Below are positions 1 to 10,067 of a DNA stretch of 64,000 nt, piece by piece. Below the pieces are notes generated by a model. It had not been told where the DNA came from and ran no database searches. It saw nothing but the letters and a program-made list of their open reading frames with translations. The stretch is taken from assembly GCA_039545355.1 (NCBI GenBank), contig BCJJ01000002.1:93128-157127 (forward strand). Reading direction: 5' to 3'. This stretch comes from Trichosporon coremiiforme. Lineage: Eukaryota; Basidiomycota; Tremellomycetes; Trichosporonales; Trichosporonaceae. Every line of letters begins with the position of its first letter. Within the stretch, counting starts at the first letter, position 1. Made by a program: the position numbers and the translations under genes.

Positions 1-909
1 GACAAGGTAAGCTGGGGTTGCTCCGGCCGGAAGCTGACAGCCAGGTCGCATTCACCGGCTCGGTCGCGACTGGGCGCAAGATCTCGATTGCTGCTGCGTC
101 GTCGAATCTGAAAAAGGTCACCTTGGAACTCGGGGGCAAGTCGCCCCTCATTGTCTTTGGGTCTGCAGACGTCAAGCAGGCTGCAGACTGGACCGCCTTG
201 GGCGTGTTCTACAATACTGGCCAGGACTGCACAGCGAGTAGTCGGGTAAGCTGTGCAGAACGTGCAGAGCTGACCAGCCAGGTCTATGCCCAGGAGGACA
301 TCTTTGACGACTACGTCGCGGAGCTGAAACAGCGAGCTGAGGCTTGCGCTATCGGCCAGCCGTACGACGAGGCGACCTCCATGGGGCCTTTAGTGAGCTT
401 TCAGGTTACGCCAGAGCTGACGGCAGATCTCCTCTGCTCAGCGGGACAAGGTACGTGCCTACATCCAGTCCGGGCTTGACGAGGGCGCTACGATCATAAC
501 TGGCGGGTTGGGACCTTGTGGCCCGCAAGGCGACGACGTCGGGCACTGGCAACGGCCTACGATCTTCGTGAACACTCGCCCGACTATGCGCATAATCCGA
601 GAAGAAATCTTTGGCCCCGTCGTCTGTGTGATCCCCTTCAAGGACGAGGCGGAGGCGTTGAGATTAGCAAACGACACCGAGTTCGGCCTCGGCGCGGGAG
701 TGTTCACGAATGACGTGGGCCAGGCGACCCGTGTCTCCACCGCCCTTGAAGCGGGAACAGTCTGGGTCAACCAGTATGGCATCCTGCACAACTCGGTGCC
801 GTTCGGAGGATTCAAATTCAGCGGCATCGGGCGCGAGCTCGGGTCCTACGGTATACAGGAGTACTGCCAGGTGAAGGCCGTGCATTTGAATCTGACGCAG
901 ACTGTGTGA
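1..909 (+). CDS. Aldehyde dehydrogenase, C-terminal part (5' truncated)
   Basis: NAD(P)-dependent oxidation of an aldehyde to its acid. The 5' part lies outside the window. Exons read as 1-6, 45-245, 282-392 and 427-909, all joined in phase 0; the three introns are 38, 36 and 34 nt. Joined this way the protein shows the family landmarks in order: KVAFTGS, the general-base Glu in LELGGKSP, the catalytic Cys in NTGQDC, EEIFGPV, and PFGGFKFSGIGRELG near the end. About 266 residues are present of roughly 500 expected. A GTGAGT donor overlaps the stop codon (906) and an acceptor ends at 952; splicing there would replace the last codons with a short DWPV tail ending at 968. The substrate cannot be told from sequence. 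Confidence 0.9.
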
Positions 910-1264
910 GTTGGCAGCTTGAGAGCTTGGAATGTACAGCTGATGACAACAGGGACTGGCCGGTATAGACGAGCACGAACGAAACGTTAGTCCAACTATG
1001 GAAGTGGTGACGAGCTGACTGATACAGAATAGAGCCTGCAACATTGCCAGCATTGTAAAACAGCATGAAGTCATGAAGCAGAAACTCTCCCTACTCCACT
1101 CGCTACTGACCTCGCAACGCTGAACCTCGCAAAGACTTCCACCTGAAACGAGTGAGTGGCACTTTGCCTCCCCCTCTTCCTCTCACACTCTCTTCCTCTG
1201 ACATACTCTGAACGTCCCCTCAGAATCGAAAAAGTTGGCGTAAGGGAGTATGCGACTACTCGCT
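910..1264. other. Spacer between ALDH and the first tRNA gene
   Basis: No credible protein. It holds the possible alternative last exon of the upstream aldehyde dehydrogenase (953-968) and a second intron-like acceptor (TACAG near 1025). The right end carries an A-run, which on the minus strand is the oligo-T terminator of tRNA-Leu at 1265. Confidence 0.5.
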
Positions 1265-1369
1265 TGACGAGAGTGGGATTCGAACCCACGTCCGAAGACT
1301 GCGGAGATGAATCCCTTGGAATAAGGGGTCACCTTAACACAGCGCCTTAGACCGCTCGGCCATCTCGCC
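1265..1369 (-). tRNA. tRNA-Leu(AAG), intron-containing
   Basis: On the minus strand the acceptor halves GGCGAGA and TCTCGTC pair. A D-arm GCCGAGCGGTCTAAGGC, a long variable arm and the T-arm GTGGG-TTCGAAT-CCCAC follow. The anticodon stem CTGTG/CGCAG closes a loop TTAAGG, giving anticodon AAG. An intron of about 25-28 nt follows the base 3' of the anticodon. An oligo-T run lies just downstream. Confidence 0.93.
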
Positions 1370-1698
1370 TGGTGACAGCGCTGCGCCGCCGACGGAGACG
1401 CCCCAGGGAGCACGGGGGCGAGGGACAGCGAGGCGTTTGCGGGAAGGCGTAGGCGGTGATATGAAGAGCGCGGTCTGCGATTCTGCAAGGATAGACCTCT
1501 TGTGAGATTCTTCTTGGTACGAGCTGGACTGTACACGGATGGCAGCTGACCTCAGCCTCCCTTGTTCTTCTCCCTCTCTCATCGTCCCTTCCCAACCTCC
1601 TCCTCCCCCACCACACTCCCCCCGCTAGCTACCTCAAGCCCGCTCCGACCCCGGCGTGCGCCTCCCTCGGCCTAGCCTCTGCCAGCCAGGCAGAGCTC

Positions 1699-1807
1699 CT
1701 CACCATAGCTCAGTTGGTAGAGCGTCGGACTGTAATTTGGTAACAATCAAGCCGCCCAAGAGGGCGATGACATCCGCAGGTCCTGTGTTCGACTCACAGT
1801 GGTGAGA
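1699..1807 (+). tRNA. tRNA-Tyr(GTA), intron-containing
   Basis: Acceptor halves CTCACCA and TGGTGAG pair perfectly over seven pairs. The D-arm is GCTC-AGTTGGTA-GAGC, the anticodon loop CTGTAAT gives GTA, and the T-arm is CTGTG-TTCGACT-CACAG. The intron is about 36 nt. A T5 terminator follows directly. A near-identical gene lies at 11739 with a different intron. Confidence 0.93.
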
Positions 1808-1989
1808 CTTTTTGGCCCCTGGACGTCCTCGAGGCCCCCGAAGAGGGCCACTGAAGTTGTTACGGTGTATCGGGACGGGTGGAGAGTGGGTGCAAAACGG
1901 TTGGGAAGACATGGGGGTGGAAGGTGAGGAGGAGCTGGAGAGGGGGTGGAGAGGGTGGGAAGAGTGGGGATGGAGCAAGGTGGTGAACG
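1808..1989. other. Spacer between tRNA-Tyr and the tandem array
   Basis: It begins with the T5 terminator of the upstream tRNA and continues as purine-rich sequence with GGAGAGGG-type runs. No gene is seen. Confidence 0.4.
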
Positions 1990-3158
1990 CAGGTGAGAGC
2001 TGAGGTGAGAGCTGAGGTATTCGTCTGACCAGAGCTAACCCGAGGCATCGACGAGCGCGAGCCGTGACCTGGAGCAGAGAGCAAGCTCCCGAGCTGTTGC
2101 CCAGAACTGACATGTCAGAATCCTTGCGACATTCTTCTCTGATTCTCCATCAACATTCCGCTATCAGCCAGGTGCCTGGGCTGGAATTGGAGTCGCGGAG
2201 GCAGCACAGGTAAGAGCTGCGCTATTCGTTAGCCTCGCGTTGGCACCAGGCATCGATGAGCGAGAGTCGGGAGCTGGTGCACAGAGTAGGCCACTTGAGC
2301 CCCACAGAAGCTGGATCTCAGAATCCTCTTACTGCCGCCGGCGCGCCATACTCTTCATCTCTCCTTCTTCTACCAGAATTCCGCTGGCGCGAGGTATTTC
2401 GGCTGGAATAGGGAGAGTTACTGGAGGGGGGTAGGTGAGGGCTGCTTGTCTGCGCGGCTAAAGCTAACCAACAGGCATAGACGAGCGAGAGCGGCAATGT
2501 GGTACATATTGTACACTGCTCATTTGTTGCCGATAGCCGATATCTCAGAATCCCCGCCGCCGCTACAAACACCACTTTCCCTTTGTCCACACTATTTCGC
2601 TGGTAGCGAGGTGCTTCGGCCAGAATTAGGAAGTCGATGGAAGAGGGCAGATAAGAGCTGCGTTGATGCTCCGATCAAAGCTGGCCCCAGGCCCGGACGA
2701 GCGAGCCGCTACCTGCTGCACAGAGTGAGTGAGTTAGGGCTGCAATTTTGGTTGTAGCTGACATTTGAGCTTGCTCCCTCCCCCCTCACGGGCGGAACAC
2801 CCAGCCCCCGCTCCCTCGGAGAGGGGTCGGGGGTTTGGTTTCCGCAGAGCACGGGGAGATTCGGAGATGCCAATCAGTCGACAGCGATGGCGAAGAGATT
2901 ATCGCTGATATGTGGCCGGCGGAGGACTGGTATGAGCTGCGTTTCTCTGCTTCAGCTGACCCTAGGCATTGCCGCATTCCCCAACGCGACCTGCGACATG
3001 ACTCTGCGGCGTGAGCTCCGGGAACGATCTAGATTCAGCCGGTGCCACACTCAACCTCCATCCTCCCATCTTTTCTCCCTCCTATCCTCCGCTCTCCGCT
3101 CTCCGCTCATGTCCGGCAGCAGCAAAACGAAAAGGAAAGGGAGCAACCGAATGCCCTT

Positions 3159-3263
3159 TGACAAGAGTGGGATTCGAACCCACGCCCGAAGACTGCGACG
3201 CGCCGCACCTCCTGGGAGGTGGTCGCCTGAACACAGCGCCTTAGACCGCTCGGCCATCTTGCC
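3159..3263 (-). tRNA. tRNA-Leu(CAG), intron-containing
   Basis: Same architecture as the Leu(AAG) gene at 1265, but acceptor halves are GGCAAGA/TCTTGTC and the loop TTCAGG gives anticodon CAG. The intron contains its own hairpin (CACCTCC against GGAGGTG). The gene lies inside the intron-pair array on the opposite strand. Confidence 0.93.
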
Positions 3264-5102
3264 TGCTGCGCCCTGAGCGGCGGGGCGGGGGATCGGCGCC
3301 AGCGCGCGCGCGCGGGTAGTCGGCGTCGACCTTCCAGAGGCTCGCGGCGCAGGGCCGCGGTGTAAGTCAGCGGTGCAGTGAGCGGCGAGAGGGGTCGGAG
3401 GAGGCGATGCGAGGACTAGATAGGTGGGAGCTTGCTATTTTCGGGGGCAAGCTGACCTCAGACGTTGAGTGCTGTCTCGAACGGACAAAACCCAAGTTGG
3501 CGGTGATGCCAGGTGAAGGATGAGCTACCTACAGTGAACACTGTAGCTCATACCAGCGCGCGATGACCTCTGCATGGCCACGCCGATAGCACGGATGTGC
3601 CGTCTGGAGCGGGTCGCATTTTGGTTGTCCACTGTGAGCTACAACGGGTGGGTGACATTGCTGACGCCGGCGCGTGACGCAAGGCACCACACCGTCCTGC
3701 CACTCATCACGCATTTCCACTCACTGGGCGAGCGACATCCGCGTGGATCAGCCATGTGTGAGCTCGCCCCACTGCGTCAACGAGCTAACCACAGCCCCCG
3801 ATCTTTCGACTCCTTTACCGCGCCCGGCGACTCGGGCTTCTGGAGGAACGCAACGTCGGATGACGACTGAACCCTGACGTGCCGATGAGCCGGGCGTGAG
3901 CTATCCGGTTGAGACGTCTAGCTGACCCCAGGCGCTATCGTATGTCCAGCGCGGGTTGATGTGACCTACTCAGACCAGTAGTTCTAGCTGATACCTGCGT
4001 GCGCTCTCTCCGCCGTCGGCCCCGTCTGCTCTCTTGCTCGTCGCGGATTCTCACCAGAGCGAGAAATGAGAGCAGCGCCGGAGGCGGGCGGGACTGATGC
4101 AGGCATCAGGCTGAGTAAGAGCTACGTTGTGTGTGTTGCGCTGAAGCTAAAACCAGTCATTGAATGCTGCCCGAGTGAGCTGTGACTCGATGGGGAACCG
4201 TAAGCTACTCCACGCTTCGACTGGAGCTGATACCAGTGCGTGACACGAAGCACAATGCCGACCTCCACGACCTCCGTCTTGCCTGCTGGCTTCCTCCCTG
4301 CCTCTTCTGGCATTCGGCATCACTCCACTCCTCGGCGCATAGACGGGCAACGTACCGTCGGACGAGCGGGAGAGTGAGAGGCTGGTGCGAGGTCATGGAG
4401 GTGGGAAGACCAAGAAGGTGGAAGCTTCCCCTAGGCTGGCCCAGCTGACACCAGGCATCAACTGCTGTCGCGAGCAAGCCATGACGTTGTGGTGAACTGT
4501 AGGTTGCCAAGAGCCGGCACTTGAGCTGACACCAGATTCAGCGTTCATGATACCACACCGACCAGCTCCTCGTTATCCGCAATCCCTCATCGTCTCACTC
4601 CTCCGTTGCCCAGTCCCATTGTCCTCGGGTTCACGCCGGTCCTCGGTCCAGGTGACTAGCGACAAAACAACGTAGGGGAGGGAGAGAGTGATACGGAGCT
4701 CAGACAGGTAGGAACTACGTGATGTGAGGACCCTAAGCTGACTCCAGACCTCGAAGGTTATTCCAGATCGTCAGCTTCATGGGTCGGCAACTTTAGCTGA
4801 TACCAGTTCGTAATAGCCTCTGCAACGCTGCACCAACAACATAGACGCTGCTCGAAGCTGTCTGAGACTTGGAGATGATCTGTGAGCTACCAAGGTCGGA
4901 TGATCTAGTTGATACCAGTGCAAAGCGGAGCCAGCTCTACCGCCACGGCGTCCCACCGGCTACTTGCAAACCGTCTATCAGCCTGTCTTCCTTCGCCTTC
5001 TCTCCGTCGGTCGGTCCGTCACCTCCGTTCATCCTCCCAGTCTCCATCGCCTCCGACGACCCGCTGTCCTCGAAAAAGCAAGGGAGCAACCGAATGCTCA
5101 TC

Positions 5103-5197
5103 TGACAAGAGTGGGATTCGAACCCACGCCCGAAGACTGCGAAGCTATTGAAGCAACAACCTGAACACAGCGCCTTAGACCGCTCGGCCATCTTGCC
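5103..5197 (-). tRNA. tRNA-Leu(CAG), intron-containing
   Basis: Exons match the copy at 3159; the intron is shorter and different in sequence. Anticodon CAG lies in loop TTCAGG. The 3' trailer (GGGAGCAACCGAATGC on the plus strand) is shared with the 3159 copy, pointing to duplication of a larger segment. It too is embedded in the array on the opposite strand. Confidence 0.93.
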
Positions 5198-7836
5198 CTT
5201 GGAACATGATTGGCGGAGCACCAACATCGGCGGTCGGCGCTGGTGGGGCGCAGGAGTCGGAGGACGACGGAGAGTATGGAATTTGCCGGGGAGGGAGGAT
5301 CGGGTGAGCTGGCATGTTTGTGACTGCGAGCTGACATCAGACAAAGCATAAAGGGTGACCTATTCATGGCCGACTCCAGCTGACGAGGCAGGTGGCGGTA
5401 TGCTGAGGGATGTTCATTATAGCTGACACGAACAGCACACTGTTTTGTAAGAGAGGCACGCAGTAGTGTGAGCTGTGTTCGATTGGCCGTAGCTGGCTGG
5501 ATCTGTTCTATCTTCATCGACAGAAGCGACGAGGCGGTCAGGGTGAGCAGTGATAGCAGCTACGTAGTCCAGCTGGTTCGAAGCTGACAACAGGGTACGC
5601 CTCATGCGAGTGGAACGTGGGTAAGGGCGCGGGTTGGAGTAGCTGCACAGGCTCTGACAGCTCACAACAGGACGGCAAGCTGAGACGCAAACTGGCCGAG
5701 ATGTGGTGTCAGCTACAGCGTGCCTTCGCCTAGCTCACCTTTGGCGCGAAACGCAGGGGCGAGTTATCGGGAGAAAGAGGTGACAAGCCAGCTGTAGTCA
5801 GCGGACGAATCAAGCTAACGATCAGGTAGTGATCCTCTGGTGCTGAGAAGGTGAGCTGTATCCTGAAGGAGAGCTGACGAACAGAAGACCAAACCTCCGC
5901 AGCGGCCGGACATCACTGTAAGCTACTGGGTGGTGTACGCCAGAGCTGACACCCAGCTGTCTATAGACTATGTGAGCTTAGCGGGTCATGTGCCTTATCT
6001 AATCTATCGGTGTCGCGACGCGCCACATCGTTTCTGAGCTTTGATGACGTCTCATGACTGGTAAATAAGCCTAGCTTTGCTTCTAGACGTCATAGCTGAT
6101 TCCCAGATGCGCAGACGATGCAGCTATTCCAAATCTTCCAAACCTCGAATTGGGAAGGACGCAAGGTGGTGGGCTGTCCACTTTGTTCTTGGAGCCGTCA
6201 CGCAGCGCCATGATGGCTTCTGAACGCTGGACGCTGCCAGGACAGGCGAAAGAGGTATATCTGAACATTTGGTGCCTGCAGCTGACACGCAGATATACTC
6301 TGGAGTACGGTGATCTAGGAGCATCAGTGCGTTAGCTGACGCGCACCCTGAGTTGAGGACAACGGAAAGAGGAGGTTTGAAGAGGAGGAGTCATTGAAGA
6401 GGAGGGGGTCAAACCCACCAGCAGCTCTTTGTTCGTGAGTACGCAGTCACACGCTGTATACGCAGGGTGATGCCGCTCCAGAATGCGATGTAAACTTTGA
6501 TCGCTTTGGCGATAGCTGACCTATAGAAAGACAAAGGGTGCTGAGTGGCAGTCGCGAGCGATGCAGGTTGAATTTCAGCTGAACGGCAGGTCGCCCTGTC
6601 CTAAGGAAACAGCGAACTTAGAGGGGTCTTCTGCAATAGCTGACCAATAGCTGAATGAATGTAAGCTCCAACACAGGCCATCTCGAGCTAACACTTAGCT
6701 GATAGCACTTCGCGAAACATCCATCGTGGGCTGGACGGCATCAATGCCTCAGCTGGTGAGTCCAGCTTTGTAAGCCGCGACGAAAGCTAATACGCAGACC
6801 TGCAGCCAGCCGTATTGTGAGCTCGCGTGCAAGCACTACGCGTCAAAGAATGACAATGAACTTTCCTCTCCTTGGTACCGGAAAAGAGCCGCCTCTCAGC
6901 GCTGTACCGCACCCTGCCGCCTGCTATTTTGGCTGAGCCACAGAGGCGAGCAAGGAGTGCAGTTCCTCCAAGCCGACCTACAGGGACTCTCGGCTGAACG
7001 TGAGCTATGGAGGAGACTGCGTTGACTGACAGACAGACTCTCGGTCACGCACAGTGACGTTTAGCTGGAGAGATGTGGGGCTTAGCTTTCCAGACCAACA
7101 GACCGCCCCGGTATCAGTGCGTGCCCCATCAACTGTAGGCTCAAGCTCGAGCCGAAGAGGTTAGTGGATTAGCTAACGGACATGAGCAGAGTGGCCCCCT
7201 GATCAGGCAGAGTGGTGAGCTTAGAAGCAGTTACCGTCAGCTAACCGAGACCGAGTTTGCCGCGATCGAGCTGGGTCATTACTGGCTGAGCTTACCGGCA
7301 GTTTCCTCGAGCAGAGCGTTTCCCGTTCCCCCTCATCACAAGCTTCCATGACCTGAGCGACCGCTGACCGACAATGGTCTGGTGAGTCTCGAACCTGTCG
7401 CGAGACGTATGGTGAGTTAGGTCAGCAATAAAGCCAGCTCACAAGAAGTTTACCCCTATACCTCCTTGTCCGCCACACCAACGCGAATCATGGTGAGTTA
7501 ACCATGCTCATCAATCTTAACTCCGTCTCAGCATCACTGGTCTGTAGCGGATGCTCTGTCTTGGATGTGATAGTTTGGGGAGCCGAAGAGCGTTCACCGC
7601 TCACAACTTGGGCTGTACTTACGGTTGAGCTAACCCTCAGCAGGGAGACCGGTTTCAAAGTGGACACAGTGCTCCCGCAACGCAGCTGGTGAGTCAAGAT
7701 TCGAACGCCTGCGAGTTTCGTTTATCCCCAGACTTTCAGTCGCAACGCGCCAGGAACCAATACGCTACCTCTTTCCCTTCCAACTCACGTCCAGGTTGGG
7801 CTGTACCAGCACCGCACTCAGCGCCGAACCATGGTC

Positions 7837-8226
7837 TGTAGGAATCTAGACCGCTGAATGCCCAGGCAACGATGTTGCTTGCAGCACGGCTAGATTGAAC
7901 TGATCTGATGAGATGTGAGGATGCATAAGGATGGCCAGATGGCCACTTATGTATCTACAGANAGCTAGAGAACAATGAAACNAGCTGCAAACTGTTGGGG
8001 AAACTGAGGATGTGATATCTACAGAAGGTGTCGCAGACACTGAGAACGTGATATATCTGCAGGAGAAAGGTGTCGCAGACACTGAGAGGACGTGATATAT
8101 CTNCAGNAGAAGNTGTCATGGACATTGAGAACGTGATATATCTGCAGGTGAAGGTGTCATCAAGGTGGGCAGAGCACCGGAGTGACGGACCGAGTACCCG
8201 GGCAAGAAATCACGTGATTTCCAACA
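7837..8226 (+). mobile_element. Solo LTR, copy A (tRNA-linked family)
   Basis: Begins TGTAGGAATC and ends AATCACGTGATTTCCAACA, giving LTR-type inverted ends. It aligns with copy B (10068) through blocks such as AACTGATC, GATGTG, TGGCCAG, AGAACAAT and AGCTGCA. It is longer than B because of an internal 42-bp minisatellite. No reverse transcriptase or other internal element sequence adjoins it, so it is a solo LTR. It ends 67 bp upstream of tRNA-Phe. No target duplication is evident. Confidence 0.75.
8003..8160 (+). repeat. 42-bp minisatellite inside solo LTR A
   Basis: Three to four tandem units of 41-43 bp start at about 8027, 8069 and 8112, sharing GTGTCGCAGACACTGAGA and GTGATATATCTGCAG. 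A degenerate partial unit precedes 8027. Ambiguous bases occur at 8103, 8107 and 8113, with two more at 7962 and 7982, which suggests allelic or assembly uncertainty. Confidence 0.85.
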
Positions 8227-8293
8227 ATTGTCGACATTCACGATGTCAGGAACGGCCCCGCCGCACCCTGTTCTCCCATCACTCAACTACCCC

Positions 8294-8378
8294 GGGATGA
8301 TAGCTCAGTTGGGAGAGCGCGAGAGTGAAGCTTCAAAGTCAATTCTTGAGGTCGGGCGTTCGATCCGCCCTCGTCCCA
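8294..8378 (+). tRNA. tRNA-Phe(GAA), intron-containing
   Basis: Acceptor halves GGGATGA and TCGTCCC pair, with one G-U. The D-arm is GCTC-AGTTGGGA-GAGC, the anticodon stem CGAGA/TCTTG closes loop GTGAAG, and the T-arm is GGGCG-TTCGATC-CGCCC. The intron is about 12 nt. A T5 run lies near 8413. Confidence 0.92.
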
Positions 8379-8689
8379 GAACTCCTGAGACTCGTACGCA
8401 CTCAGGGAGTGCTTTTTCGAGGTCGTCAGAAAGGCGGACTTGCTGTGTAGGGTGAAGAAACGACCAACCGCACAGTCCAGTGGGGCGCACTTCAGTCCGA
8501 GGGGCGAAGGGGCTCGATCATCTGTTTTCACCGTCAGTGGAGCATCGTTTTGGACCATTCCAATCCCGAAGGGCATCGAACTGATGCCTGGTCCCTGATT
8601 TCGGACAGTTCGAGCATCCTGTTCCCCCCTCCGGGACGTTCGGCAGCCGCGCTCGCTGCCTGCTACACACGCAGGAGCTTAACATCGCC
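8379..8689. other. Spacer between tRNA-Phe and tRNA-Glu
   Basis: No gene or repeat recognised apart from the oligo-T run near 8413 that probably terminates tRNA-Phe. Confidence 0.4.
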
Positions 8690-8798
8690 TCTTCGCTAGT
8701 ATATCGGTTAGTATAATCGCCTCTCAAGAGAGACTTCCTCTGCTTCATAGAAGCTGAAGTGACCGCGATAGAGCAGGGTTCGACTCCCTGGCGGAGAA
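8690..8798 (+). tRNA. tRNA-Glu(CTC), intron-containing
   Basis: Acceptor halves TCTTCGC and GCGGAGA pair (one G-U). The D-arm is GTAT-ATCGGTTA-GTAT, the anticodon stem ATCGC/GCGAT closes loop CTCTCA with anticodon CTC, and the T-arm is CAGGG-TTCGACT-CCCTG. The intron is about 37 nt. CCTTTTG follows as a terminator. Confidence 0.9.
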
Positions 8799-9054
8799 TC
8801 CTTTTGCTTCTCGTTTCTGGGTATGCAACGCATTGATTTTGGAGTCGAAAGGCGGAGAGTGTCGAGTGCCAAGGCGGGGTCTGTGGGTGGTGGCGGAGCC
8901 CCAAGACCTCCACGTTTGGCATAGGGCCGGTCAAAATTTTGAGAATTTTCGGACGCCACACTCGCCCCTGCTTCAACCAACTGCCGTCTACGTTGTCCTC
9001 AGACATTGAGAAATGGAAAAAGATTGGCGTAAGGAGGCAAGTGAATGCCCGCTT

Positions 9055-9162
9055 TGACGAGAGTGGGATTCGAACCCACGTCCGAAGACTGCGGAGGAGA
9101 TGCCTGTTCATTCACAGGACGTCACCTTAACACAGCGCCTTAGACCGCTCGGCCATCTCGCC
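9055..9162 (-). tRNA. tRNA-Leu(AAG), intron-containing
   Basis: Exons match the gene at 1265; anticodon AAG. The intron differs and contains a short palindrome (CCTGT/ACAGG). Its flanks resemble those of the 1265 copy on both sides (GGTGACAGCG upstream, TTGGCGTAAGG downstream), so a segment wider than the tRNA was copied. Confidence 0.93.
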
Positions 9163-9480
9163 TGGTGACAGCGGCGGGCCGCGGCCGGAGACGCCCCCGG
9201 GCGCAGCGGGGCGAGCGTTTCTAGGCTCCTGTGTGCTCGATGACTTAGCATGAGCAGGCAGAGGTGGGCGGCACGTAGCCGAAGCAGTACTACAGCCGGC
9301 AGGGGAAAACCTCTGGCGTCATCCATTTCCCGACGCTCTGACTCAGACACACATCGGTGGTACACACATCTTTCCGTCAGCCATGCGCTCCCTCTCACTG
9401 TCGTCCAGCCTTCTCTCCGACGTCTTCCAATCAGATTATAAAAGATAAAAGAGATGCACACGCTTCTTCTGCGCGTGTTC
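9163..9480. other. Spacer between tRNA-Leu and tRNA-Ile
   Basis: The first 40 bp are the conserved 5' flank of the tRNA-Leu copies. A run AAAAGATAAAAGA near 9440 is the probable terminator of tRNA-Ile at 9481, read on the minus strand. Nothing else recognised. Confidence 0.4.
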
Positions 9481-9574
9481 TGACCACTGACAGGATCGAA
9501 CTGCCGACCTCCGCATGAACTGATACGACGTCTTCGTATTAGTACGATGCTCTAACCAGCTGAGCTAAGCGGCC
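9481..9574 (-). tRNA. tRNA-Ile(AAT), intron-containing, copy 1
   Basis: On the minus strand acceptor halves GGCCGCT and AGTGGTC pair. The D-arm is GCTC-AGCTGGTTA-GAGC, the anticodon stem TCGTA/TGCGG closes a loop CTAATA with anticodon AAT, and the T-arm contains GTTCGATC. The intron is about 20 nt. Two more copies follow at 9922 and 10696. Confidence 0.92.
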
Positions 9575-9921
9575 GAGGATGTCCGGACTTCCGGAAGGTG
9601 GACGTCGCCGCCGCGCCGCTGGGGCGAGCGCTGACTGCTATTGCTGCAACTGTACGAGACGAATAACTCCGCACCGTGACCGTTACGCAGTCACTGAGGC
9701 TCCGACGTGAAACTGGTAGCCCATAAGATGTTGCGGGCCGCGACACCTCCATGAGGGCGCACTAGTGCCATGCCCAGGGCCAGACGCTAAGTGTCATCTG
9801 TGTGGCGCTTCATGCCATATCAGCACTTATCCGACTAGTATCCTTCTTTCATCATCCGTACATATTTCCGGCATATTACCGCTCGCGAAAGGAAAAAGAG
9901 ATACGCTGTTGCGCTTCTGCT
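9575..9921. other. Spacer between tRNA-Ile copies 1 and 2
   Basis: No gene recognised. An A-run (GGAAAAAGAG) just left of 9922 is the likely terminator of copy 2 on the minus strand. Confidence 0.4.
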
Positions 9922-10014
9922 TGACCACTGACAGGATCGAACTGCCGACCTCCGCATGGACTAGTACTCGACTGAGTATTAGTACGATGCTCTAACCAGC
10001 TGAGCTAAGCGGCC
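9922..10014 (-). tRNA. tRNA-Ile(AAT), intron-containing, copy 2
   Basis: Same exons as copy 1 with anticodon AAT and a different short intron. Its 5' end at 10014 faces solo LTR B, whose edge is 53 bp away. Confidence 0.92.
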
Positions 10015-10067
10015 GAAGACGATGGTGGCAGGCGCCAGGCAGACCTGGCCGCCGGGCGCGCGGGGCG

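Larger units (their letters stand above)
1990..7730 (+). repeat. Degenerate tandem array of intron-pair units; possible multi-exon noncoding RNA
   Basis: No credible protein spans this 5.7 kb. The first four units (starts near 1993, 2210, 2435, 2651) align at a spacing of about 215 bp: donor-like G(T/C)AAGAGCTGCG, CAG, then GCATCGAYGAGCGAGAG, a second intron-like segment ending TCTCAGAATCC, then a longer exon-like stretch. Intron-like segments (GT...CTRAY...AG, mostly 36-44 nt, all plus strand) lie at 2210-2249, 2435-2474, 2930-2965, 3424-3461, 3758-3794, 3896-3931, 4115-4156, 4200-4236, 4499-4535, 4708-4747, 4882-4918, 5304-5340, 5355-5391, 5780-5825, 5851-5884, 5918-5956, 6061-6106, 6255-6292, 6491-6527, 6661-6698, 6756-6797, 7000-7036 and 7493-7531. 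They match the real introns of neighbouring genes. Right of 5.2 kb the repeat relationship is weaker and rests mainly on these signals. Transcription is inferred, not shown. Confidence 0.6.

Noticed and set aside
6041..6106. Possible box C/D snoRNA (TGATGAC ... CTGA)
   Set aside because: The boxes fall inside an inverted GACGTC pair and an intron-like unit; no C'/D' boxes or clear terminal stem, and other array exons do not repeat the pattern.
8003..8160. CRISPR-like direct repeats
   Set aside because: Units are contiguous without unique spacers and lie in a eukaryotic LTR; it is a minisatellite.
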